This document shows, in pieces, positions 21,701-33,700 of a stretch of 64,000 bases of DNA (the first letter of the stretch is position 1; each line of letters starts with the position of its first letter). The translations under genes and the position numbers were made by a program. Where the stretch lies: positions 5,519,324-5,583,323 of the forward strand of contig JABAKD010000009.1 of NCBI GenBank assembly GCA_012845835.1, given 5' to 3'. This stretch comes from Undaria pinnatifida (lineage: Eukaryota; Sar; Phaeophyceae; Laminariales; Alariaceae). The notes under the pieces were generated by a model. It saw only the letters and a program-made list of their open reading frames with translations. It did not search any database and was not told the origin of the DNA.

Positions 21701-24700
21701 ATACACGTGCTCTTCTGCTGCTATGCGTTTCATGCCATGTACATGAAAACTACCACACATCATTGACTGCGGACGGAGTTTTCATGTACATGGCATGAAA
21801 ATGAAAGGACTGCTTGGACCATATATTTATTCCCCGATGGCCCAGACTTTTTCGTCCAAGAGAGGTACATCACAGCACACCATTAACACGACGAGTACTA
21901 CTACCTGGTATGCTCTATCCTATGATACCACGATGGGCAACTCAGGTCTACAACCACGGGCGGAGTCGTAGCCGCACCGCCAACAAAAACAAAAAAATAA
22001 TCTCGTTGCTTCATGTTTTGTCACCATCATCACCACTTTGCCACTTTCGTAACTAATCAAACACGACACACGCCACCACCACCACAAACAACACGAACAA
22101 CACGACCAGGCAACCCACCTAAAAGCCAAGCAGATGACGAAGGCGCTGGCAGCAGTGATGACAAAGTTGAACACCCATGTCGGATGCTGCGTGCAGTTAT
22201 GCCAACCTCGCACCACGGCGTAGAATCCCGTTGTGAAGCAGAACCCCAGCACCACACTTATCTGCCCGAATCACACAATTAGCAAGAATCAAAACACGCC
22301 CAAGCATTAGTGGAAAGCCCGGATAGTTGAAATTGGCAAAAATTCGTCAAGGACAACCCCTGCACCTGAGCCGAACTGTGTCCGTAGCAAAACAAAACAA
22401 AAAAACCAAAATAGTAGCGGAAACCCAAGGCGTTAATGTCATGAAATCGGGTTTCGGCGCTATTGGGAGGCAGCCCAAGTCGTGAAGCAGAATCCAGACA
22501 CCGCACCCATCTGCCGAGCCACATTCGCAGCAAAACAAAAAAAAAGCCCTTAAATCAGCGGCAACCCAAGGCGGTTCTGAGAGGATAACGAAGATATAAA
22601 AAGCTGAGCAGCAAGTACCACGTTCGAGCTTCGCCTTCAAAATTCAATTCCAACACTGCAAAAACCTACACAAGAATAAAACATCGCCCAGCACAACAAA
22701 CAGCACCACACAGACCTGCCAAATGATTCTGACGAAACCAAGAAAACATACATATACGCGAATATCCAAGGCGGTACAAACTTGAATAAACATCGACGAG
22801 CAGTGGGGACGATGAACACTTGGCATTACCGCTGGGAAAAAGGAAAAAAAAAAGAAGACATTTGTCAGGTGGTAATGCAGGGGGGGGGAAGAAGGGGGAG
22901 ACGACGCACACGAACACAGCCGCAAGCGTCCCCTCACCCCCTACCTCTCGTGGGTTTACATCTTCTTCACCTCCTCCTCACCTGCACCCAGTCGTACCGC
23001 ACGATGCCGCTATCATCCTGATACGCAGCGGCCACGAACAGGGCAACGAAAGACGTCGCCAGCAAGCAAACGTCCACGAAGTTCATCACAAGCATCTTGA
23101 GGAATTCGAAAGACAAATACGGCAAAGGCGCGCGCGGGGGGGGGGGGGGAGTACTCAGTTGTTGCTTGCCATATGATAGTCCCTTGACACGGGGGGAGCG
23201 GAGGGGGGGGGGGGGGGGGGGGGGCGTACTCATTTGTTGCTTGTCTTAGTCATTCGACCATTGACGATGCATCCCTCTCGAGAGGGGGCGTGTCGTCCCT
23301 CTCGAGAGGGGGCGTGTCGGCGGCGGGGAGGGGGCGTAGTCATGTGCCGGCTTGCCTCAAGTCGTTTGACCATTCACCACGCATCCCTTTCGAGACGGAC
23401 CACGGATGAGCGAACAACTCCACGGTTTGCGTATGCAATGAACAACATCGTCAAGCACAAGCAGGGTTCCGGCAATTCACACAGAGTATCCTGTAGTTCC
23501 TAGGCGAGGATCGACGTCAGGTGGAATTACATCGGCTCAAAAATGTTACCTCTTGTCTTAGCACGCGTCTGCCCTCACAGACTTGACACGCCATTTCGTG
23601 CCATTACTCCCACAACATATATTTTTTATTTTTCAAGTTGTTTCAAATACGTTAGCTGTGAGTGCGATTACTGAAGAGTCGATACTCATCTTTGCAAGCT
23701 GCGTGATACTCCGGTCGTGCGTTGATTGATAGTCTTTCAAGATTTAGAATTCCCTGGATTTTGTCGAGGAGGATTTTGGTCCATACTCATTCTGCGCAGT
23801 TCTTTTGTGCACCAAAGTAACGCCGTTACACATACCAACTCCATAAAAAACGGGGGCCGGGGCCACATGGGACTGTAAAGCAAGTCTAGCGCAAAATTCA
23901 ATGAAAATCAACGAGCACAAAAAAGCTGAAAAGTCGGAATGCTGAACCCTGTGCGCGATAAAAAATGAACGCATGCACCAGGGGGGGGGGAGGAGGGAAG
24001 ACACCTGTGGCCACGGCTTTGTCTGGAAAGTTCGTTGAGTGTGAAATCTCTAACGGGTCGAGCTGCAGACTAAAAGCGACGATGCAAAAAACAAGAGAAA
24101 AAAAAGGCAAAAAGTGAGGTACTGAAGGTATCACGGCATAGCCAAGGCACGAACAGGCACTCGGTGTTTCACCTTACATCGTGCTTTACTATTTTCTAAA
24201 ATATATACTCAAAAGTACTTTGAGCACTGCATCAATTTTACTTCCCAGTTGAACTCGTTCACGAGATTTCAACCTCATCTGCCTCCCGAGACAAGCCATT
24301 TGTCACAGGGGGTCATCCCTCCCCTCCGGCACGTGCCTCCATTTCTATCACGCATTCAGCATTCCCATTTCATACTGTGACAGTTTGTTTTTTTCTCCTT
24401 AGCGTGCCGTACTGCGCATGATCCAACCTCTTTGGAGACTTCAGGAAGACAAAAAAAGTCAAAAAAAGTCAAAAAAAAAAAAAAAAAAGTTGCCTGATGA
24501 CGGCATCGGCCATTTAAAAAAGCGACCCGAGCTGCTCGGGTACAATATCAGCCCCGTCTAAACAGGTTTCACATTTTCCGCGCAGAGGCTGATTCAATCA
24601 CTCAAGACTGAACGAACGTCGTCGAAAATCACCCCGCTGATCCTATGAATAGTACTGCTAATAGTACTCCGGGGACTCGCCGAGCTATATCCTTCACGAC

Positions 24701-27700
24701 GACATACACACCCGGTAACACGCGCGATCGGAGTATCACACGCAGCTTGCAGATACCTGGTATGAATTTAGACGGGATTCTCTCTCACACCTGTACGAGT
24801 GGTGTAATTTTAGTAAAAAATTGCCATACCCGAACTGCAACGCAACGAGTCGCGCCATGAACGCATGCTCACACCATAAACGGCGGCTCAAGAGACCACA
24901 ACAGTCATATTTTGCCTTAGCGGCAGCGGGCCGCGCTTACCGCCAGAAAATGCGGCGGAACTAGGCACAGCGCGGGAGGGGGGGGGGGGGGGGGGGACAG
25001 AGGGCCGGTTTACATGCCGGCTCAACTTACCCGCACTATTTAGGGCACCGGAACTATTCGGAATAGGGTAACCATAAGTAGAGTTTCAGTCGTGTAAAAC
25101 GATTTCATCGGCACTAGATGCAGTGGCACTACTCAACCTGCACTATCGAGAGCAGCGGCACTATTCAACCGGCACTATAGAGGACATCGGCACTATCCAG
25201 ACGGCACTGTAGAGATCAGTGGCACTGCTCAACCGGCACTATATAGGACATCGGCACTATCCAACCAGCACAACAGACAGAAATGGCACTATTTACCTGG
25301 CACTGTAGAGCAGTGGCACCATTATACTCATCCGGCACTATAGGTGACCGGCTCCCCGCTGAATACGTGGATCATCGGGCATGGTAGGACGCCTACTGTG
25401 GAAAAGCAAAACGCGCCCAACCAGCCCGGCAAAACTCAGCAGCTCGAAAAAAACAATTATCTTCCTGAAAGCCGAGGCGACCCCTTCTACCTCCCGCCCC
25501 CGCTTGACAAAATATTTTTCACCGAAACCCGACTCGGCCTTTTTCTCTCACTGAAAGCCCTTTTCTAAAAAAAAAAAGGGTGTTTCTCCCTGAAATACGT
25601 CGAAGTAAAGGATTTTTCACCTAAATCCGTCGGGGGGGGGGGGGAGAATCGATATTTCACCGAACCCCCTCATAAAAAAGCAGGGATGGCAGTTACGGCA
25701 GACTGTCCACATTACGGCCCCGTAATTACCGCAAATCAGCTTTGGACGTTACGGCCTCGTAATTACGGCTACCGCTAGGGGACGAAAGTGAACCATCCCC
25801 GGGGGTTCCGTGTCTAACTGTGTTACCGCATCCCTGGAGGTTCCGTGCCTGGCGTTTGTCGATGAAAATGCGAAAATGTGGTTGTCGGTTGTCGAGCGTT
25901 GCCCTCTCCACTGCAACTTGTTATGTCATGTGATACTCTACAGTCTACAGCCTGGCACACCTGCAGAGGTGTGCTCGCTATGAAGGTTGATGGGGGTCTC
26001 ATCGCTCATGATGTGGTTTGCTGTGTGCTGTGTGCTGTGTCTGCTGTGTGCTGCAGGTGTGCTGTGTGCTGTGTGAGTGCCGTGGAGTTTTCAATTTTGA
26101 AGGGGCCCCGCCCTGGTGCTGAGGGGTATCAGGGAGCACCGTGACCAAAAATAGCGGGACATTACGGCGGAAAATCCACGTTACGTACGTCCCAACTACG
26201 TAACGCGTAATTACGGGTAAGACGTAACTGCCATCCCTGTCAAAAACGCCGTTCTCACCGAAACCCTTGGTGTCCCGAGGAAGCCCGGCCACAGTGTCAC
26301 ACGCTGGTGCTTCACCACCTTGGCAATGCGCCGGAAGCCCGGGGACTTGTAGAGCCGGGGCCAGTACCATTGGACCTCGGTGATCCACTCGGCGTGCAAC
26401 AGGGAGCGGTCCATCACCCTCACAGCATCCTGTCCTCTCCCATCCGAATACCAAACACCGTAATCGAATGCCGAATACCGGATTCGCATACCGAACACCG
26501 AAATCGAGAACCGAACACCGGAATCCAACACCAACATCGAACACCAATCACCACAAGACAGAATGCCAAACACCGAAATCGGAGACCGACATCGAACACC
26601 GGACACAGAGGACCAAAATCGAGCACCGAATACCGATTATCGAAATCGATTACCGATTAGTGAATATCAAAATCGAATACCGATTGCCGATACCGAATAC
26701 CGAAGACGAACACCGAAGCCCATGACATAACACAGAGGACCGACATCCGGATGGCAAATACCGCAAACCGAAATCGAACATCGAAAGCCAAATACCGAAT
26801 ACAACATGCCGAACGTGCAATACCGAATACCAATACCGAAGAACGTAACACCAAAAGACCGAGCACCGAACAAGAAAACAATCAAGGTGTGAGGGGGTGG
26901 GCAGGGCCGGAGGGGTCAGGCGAGGGGAGGAGTGCGGGGGGGGCGTTCATGTCAGCAGGGTGTTGGGCATCGCGGAGAGAATGTCAACGCCGGGACAACG
27001 AATCACGTCGACAGGCGCTATAGGCTAAAAGTCTGCGGACCTGCACGACAAAACCGTGGTCAAACTCGGACTTGCTCATTTTAAACCGAACGCGACTGCC
27101 ATAACAGGGACGAAGGTTTTTGAACCGCTATGTACACGAACAACATCTTCTATCTCAAGGGCGTGCGTTGACCGAACCAAGTCAATTTTCGCATAAAAAA
27201 AAAAGGTTTCGACACAAACGGGCTATATATAAACAGAAAGCCTCTGAAAAAGCGACAAAACCTCTACTGAAAAAAAGAAACAAGAAAAACACACACAAGC
27301 GATTTCGCACCCTGAAATCGGAGATGTTTAAAGAGGGCTCTTCGGGTGTCCGGGCGCTTGCCTCCTCCATCAGGTCCTGCAGACGCGCCACCTCGCGACA
27401 CGCCAGGCCTCGCATAGAGTGCACCTCAAGCAAAAAGGCACCCACATTGGGCATGGAGACTTGCCCTGTATTTCGATCATCCAGCAGCCTGCCGTCGGTT
27501 GACCGATTGCACAAAGTTTACCCACACCAACCCCCAAAAGACAAGAAAAAACAGAAAAAATGAAGGAAACGAACGAAAAAGGAGAACGGTCCAACCGGTG
27601 TGAGCGAGAGTTTCTTCTTAATGATAATCGTCAACAACCCGACTGGAACTTCACACGGAACAAAGAGGTGTCGCATAAAAAGCTAGAATTACAATATTAG

Positions 27701-30700
27701 TCACATCATGTGTCCCGAGGAGTGCAGCGAAAGGAGATGCACAACACGCGCGAGGCACGGTGGTGCTTGTACTGCTGCGCTGCGTGATCTTCCTAGAAGG
27801 TCGATAGAGGGGGGGAGGGCGCAGTGCAAGGGCAGCAACAACCCAGAGTCAAGCCAAACCAAGCCAACCAAAGCAAAGCAAAGCAAAGCAAAGCAAAGCA
27901 AAGCGAAGCAAAGCAAAGCAAAGCAAAGCAAAGCGAAGCAAAGCGAAGCGAAGCGAAGCAAAGCGAAGCAAAGCGAAGCAAAGCGAAGCAAAGCGAAGCA
28001 AAGCGAAGCAAAGCGAAGCAAAGCGAAGCAAAGCGAAGCAAAGCGAAGCAAAGCGAAGCAAAGCGAAGCAAAGCGAAGCAAAGCGAAGCAAAGCGAAGCA
28101 AAGCGAAGCAAAGCAAGGCGCAGCAAAGCGCAGCAAAGCAAAGCGCAGCAAAGCAAGGCGCAGCAAAGCAAAGCAAAGCAAAGCAAAGCAAAGCAAAGCA
28201 AAGCAAAGCAAAGCAAAGCAAAGCAAAGCAAAAATACAAATCCAAACAAAACCAAACAAAACCCAAACCAAACCAAACATAACCCAAACCAAACCAAACC
28301 AAACCCAACCCAACCCAACCCAACCCAACCCAACCCAACCCAAACCAACCCAACCCAACCCAACCCAAACCAAACCGAACCAAACCAAACCAAACCAAAC
28401 CAAACCAAACCAAACCAGACCAAACCAAACCAAACCCAACCAAACCCAACCAAAACAAACCAAACCAAACCAAACCAGGGTAAAAAACAAAAACAAAAAG
28501 CACTGCCAGCACTTCCCTTGCACTCACGAGAAAGCCGAAACACTGCTGCTGAGCCGTATCTCCTCCTCCAGAAGAGGGATGCCCTTTTGCCCCCCGCGAA
28601 AGACGTTAAAGATGAACGCCAGTGACAGAGGAGCCAAGAAAAAAACGTTCAGAACCACGAAACCGGCGAAAAAGATGATGGTCGCGCGCACCGCGTCATA
28701 TGCTGTCATCCTGCCGACGTGTAACAAGGGTTTCCATGGTGGCGGTGGCGATGTTTGGGGGGGGAGGGGGGAGGGGGGCAGGGAAGGTTGTGCTTTGAAC
28801 GTCGTGCTTGCGAGTAAGACCCGGGCCAATTTTTGCTGGTTTGCCTCGGTTTGCCGCGCCTTGGTGTAGGCGCTTGAGTTTTGCGTCTGTACCGTACGAT
28901 TATAAGGTTACTTGAAGGCAGGTTGCGTCTTTTCTCCCTTGACTGAGACCGCATAACGAGCAACGCCGACACATCAACTACGCCAATACTTTGCACGTTC
29001 ACAGTAACAATAGCAACAACCACCACCACCACCACCATCACCACCACCACCACCACCACCAACAACAACTCCCGGCTTGTAGGGGCGCGAGGGTCTACGG
29101 ACTCACGACCACGGCTATGCACGAAATAGGCACCCCACCACCTCACCCCATCACCCCTACCACCCCAACCAAAACAACAGCAAACACCACTCACATGATT
29201 TCGGGAAAGTTGGTGGTGGTGAAGAGCACGAAGAGCCGCCAGCTGGCCTCGAACACGTCCGGGAAAATCGCATCCCCCTCGGAGGTGCCCTCGAACAAAA
29301 TCATCCCCACCCACGCGAACAGCAGGATGTTCAAGAAAATTAACAACCAGATCTCCGCCACAGCCCCAAGGATGTGCCTGCAATTGTTTTTAACGAATAC
29401 ATGAGACGGTGTTAAAGCGACAAAAATGAGGCGTTTGAAGAGGGGGGGTGGGGCGGGGGGTAAGGGCTTAGGGGAGGGGGGGAGGGGAGGGGGGGGTACT
29501 CATTTCATGCATAGCCGTAGTCTGTACGACCATATTGCTAGTAGACCCTCGCATAGCTACAATGCCGGGACGGAGCACGTCAGGTATTCCACCGACGAGG
29601 GCAGATATCGCGTGCACAAAGCGCGAAGCGCCGTGAGGTGTTCAGCGAGTCGCATGAAGAGCAAAACTGCATCCTGCAAAGAGCGCCGTGAGGTGTTCGG
29701 CGAGTCGCACGAAGGGCGAAGCTACACCCTGCTAAGAACCACTTGCCAGGCTGACTTCCGCACCTTGTGCGTACTACTTTGCATACGGATCACAGCTTCA
29801 AACGAAGTTATTTGTTTTCTGGTGTGATCACTTCGAGAGACAGCAATGAGGATACTATGTAACTGCCTCGCCGGTACCTTACCCTATTAACACTACCACT
29901 ACGTCATATCGTCCCCCTTGCGCGCGCGCCGGGGGGGGGGGGGGGCGGGGGGGGTCAGGGAGAGGAGGGGTACGAGGTCAGGGTTCGGGGGGCTTGTGGG
30001 GGTCAGAGGGGGGTACTCATATCCTCATATCATGCATGGCTGCAGTCGTACACACGGCGGTAGGAGGTCAGGGCGGGTGGGGGGGGGGGGGGGGGGGGGG
30101 GGAGTTAGGAGGTCACGGGCGGGGGGGGGGGGGTTACGGGGTTAGGGAGGGAGGGAGGGGGAGGGTACCATTGGCGGGGACGGCAGCGGTCGCGACGGTC
30201 ACTTTTCGGCTTCTCGGGACGCAAGGTTCACGGCAGGATGCAAAAATAAGAACAAACGTTCCGCCAAACCGCCTGCCTGGTACACAACAACTTACCTGAA
30301 AAAACGTGACGTCAAAAACGACCTACCAGTCTTACGCTAAACATAGTTCAATTTCGGACGTTTGGTGGCATGACTTGTATGTAGAAACATATCGCAACAC
30401 ACCGCATGCATAAGAGCATACACCACACATCCACATCCGCAAAAACACACCATTGACACCGCCAGCACCAAATACCCTAGACGGGTCAAACAATGCCAAC
30501 ACCATTGCAACTCCCCTCGTCTCCACCACCAACCACCCCAGGAGACTATACCGCATGCTGGACACTTCGGCTGCCGCACACCGTGTACGAGAGAAGGGAA
30601 GAGGACTATAATAGCCATCAAGATTGTATCATGCGCTTAGGGTTAGTGATATTCTTATCGTACACAAGAGACACTCGAACACAGCATAAAAAAAAGTGAC

Positions 30701-33700
30701 AAGGTGACCCCCCCCCCCCCTTCCCCCCCCCCTCTCCCCCCCTCCCCCCCCTCTCTCGCCCCCTCTCCCCCCCTCTCCCCCCTCTCCCCCCCACCCCCCC
30801 CCCGTCTCCCCCCCCTACCACGTTGCACCTTTTCTCTCTTACCTTAGCTGCGTGACGACCAGGAAGGTTCGGCGATGTACCGAGAGGAACAGGAGGATGC
30901 GACAGTATGCGCACAAGGAGTGCGCGCGGTAGTCGACGGCCAGCGCCAAGAGGTATACCGTGCCGTAAAGCGCCAGCGTGGCGTGCTTGAACCACACCAG
31001 CTGGTACTGAACGCGCCGCACGCCTTGCCAGTAGTCACGCCCGCAGATGTGCTGCGAGTAACGCAGAGGCATACCGTATATACATCAGTCACAGCCGCAG
31101 CACGCAGTCACAACAGCAGCGGCAACGTTAGCAGGAGGTGATACAATTCAACAGGTAGTTCAAACCCCGGACCATTTTTACGACAGAGGTGCAACCAATT
31201 ATTGTTGTGTTTTTGCCCTGCAAAGTTCTTGGCTTAACCCCTTTAGAGCCCCCGAACCCCTCCCTATACTAAATCCAAGTAATTTTGTCCCCAAAACCGG
31301 GTTTCCAGTCGGAAAGGGGTTAAACAGCTTTTTTGTTGTTGTGCCTTCTTCCAAGGGGCATCCTACATCATTTGTGTTCATCACAAAGGATGAAACTAAC
31401 CCCAACTCTAACCCCAACTCATAGGAAATGTACCGATGACTGTCCCCTACGGGCGTCACTGGCGTGAAATGGTTGAAAAAACACAACATAATGTGTATCT
31501 CTTCCAAGGCAACAAACTGATCCATTAGCGTCAAAAACGAAAACCGCTCTCCACCGGACGAACAATCCCGTAGCCTACGTAAATATACAGCGAAAATCGG
31601 GCAGAAAAACAAAACAACAAGAACGAAAAAAAACCCCGACGATTTTGCGTTTAGGAGCCGATATTTACCCCGGGTATGAATTACCTTGGTGCCCTACAAA
31701 GAACTTCAGTGAGTTCTGTATGGCACTCATACCCGTACCCAGAACTTCTGTAAGTTCCGTGTCACGCTCATACCCGTACCGGAACTTCTGTGAGTTATGT
31801 ACGCCCGTGCCACAATACCCGGGGTACGGGTATTGTACAGCATTTTCATACCCACCCGGTCATTCAGAAACAGTTTTAGACGAAAAGTGCTACCTCTATC
31901 AGATCAACAGATCATGATTTAGTTCATGATCAAGATCATCTACAGTTGATGTTGCACCTGTCGTTATAATATGTTGCGCCGGGTCCACCTCTATCGGACA
32001 GATCAACAGATCATGATTTAGATCATCTACAGTTGATCTTGTACCTGTCGTTATGATATATGGCGCCGGGTCTACCTCTATCGGACAGATCAACAGATCA
32101 TGATAGATGATCTATATCATCTACAGTTGATCTTGTACCTGTCGTTAGGATATGTTGCGCCGGGTCCACCTCTATCGGACAGATCAACAGATCATGATTT
32201 AGATCATCTACAGTTGATCTTGTACCTGTCGTTATAATATATTGCGCAGGGTCTACCTCTATCAGACAGATCAACAGATCATGATAGATCATGATCTAGA
32301 TCATCTACAGTTGATCTTGTACCTGTCGTTAGGATATGTTGCGCCGGGTCCGTGCATGGAACCACTTAGAGTGATGTCGGGCACCCTGGAGGTCACCCTC
32401 GGCATGTTCTCCGACCTCTCATCTATCCTCGGCTCTTAATTACAGACTGGAAAATTATTATTTCCGCAATGATTATATCTTCTTCCTCTTTTTTTCCTTT
32501 TTTCCCGTTTTTTTTTGTTTCTGTTTCTAGACCTGATTCTGTTGCGCATACCGCGGAGCAAGTGAAGGCACAAACCAAGCTCCGATTTCCACAGCAGTAT
32601 CTACATAGCATATATGATACCGCAAGCACAGCAGAACAGCCTGCGACCGGCCCTGCACAGAGCAGCGAAGTATATACCGGTTTAGCCGTATGCTCTTGTC
32701 GACCACACAGCAGAGTTCGACAACGCAAGCCAGCAGACAAGAAAAAGTGCTTTGACGAGAACCCCTATGTACGTTCGATTATATTTTTGTGTCAATTTTC
32801 TCCCTTGGTTGTTGTTGTGCTTTGGATAAAACGCGTAGTAGGGGCGATTGATGTAGTACGCAGCTTGCAAAGGTGAGCATCGACCCTAAATTCGTCGAAC
32901 TCACAGCTCACTTTGTTGCAAAAACTTTATAAAATAAAGCCAATAAAGCCACCAACAATTAATAACTTGAATTTTCCGCCCATCAACATCCAGCACACCC
33001 AACAGTGTCCGTGCCGATTCGTCATCCCAGAGAGAAATAAAAGCTCTTTACGTAGTCACAAAAACTTCGAGACAGGCACATACATCGCGAGTGGGTAAAG
33101 CAAGATACCAGGCGCATACGTCATACACCCATCATGAATGCGGCATCCGGGCTGTTTTCCTGGAGCATGGCGGCGGGACACTTGGCATCATCAGAGTCGC
33201 CAGTTTGCACCTACAACCAATAGGTGATCTCTGTCCGCTTTACATAATTTGTCGTATTTTTCCTTCCTGAGCGAGCGAGGCGGGCGACGAATGCCGCCCG
33301 CGGAGCGACGCCTTGTAGAGTACAATCAAATCCTGGAAAAAAAATCCACCTATTGTGACTGCTGTGACAATTGGAACTGTTTTTCACGTCGCACAGATAA
33401 CTGATGATCTACCAGGTACCAGGCAGGCTCATGCAGATCGAACGGCTCCCATCCTGCAACATGACCTAGACCAAACAGATCTTGCCCGAAAGATCTAGAT
33501 CATCAAGTGGGGATAGATCATCTGCCGGTGATCTGTCCAACGTGTACGTACAATGTACAATAATTAGGTTTTGACTCATGATAACTTACTGAAAACGGAC
33601 GACCGATGTATTACGCAGCTCGCAAACATGAGTATCGACCATGATTATCCGAACTCACAGCTCAAGCTGTAATCATAATTTTATAAAATAGTCGCAACAG

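Noticed and set aside
27708-28625. Reading frames of about 220-305 codons on both strands across the pentamer arrays
   Set aside because: AAGCR and AACCC units contain no stop in most frames, so several frames on both strands are open. The peptides are pure repeats (SKAKQ, FALLC, PNQTK).
29426-30165. Gly/Arg-rich + strand frames in TPC intron 2
   Set aside because: They are translations of G homopolymers within an intron of the opposite-strand gene.
31891-32350. Possible CRISPR-like array
   Set aside because: Whole units are repeated with no unique spacers, no cas genes are present, and the context is a eukaryotic intron.
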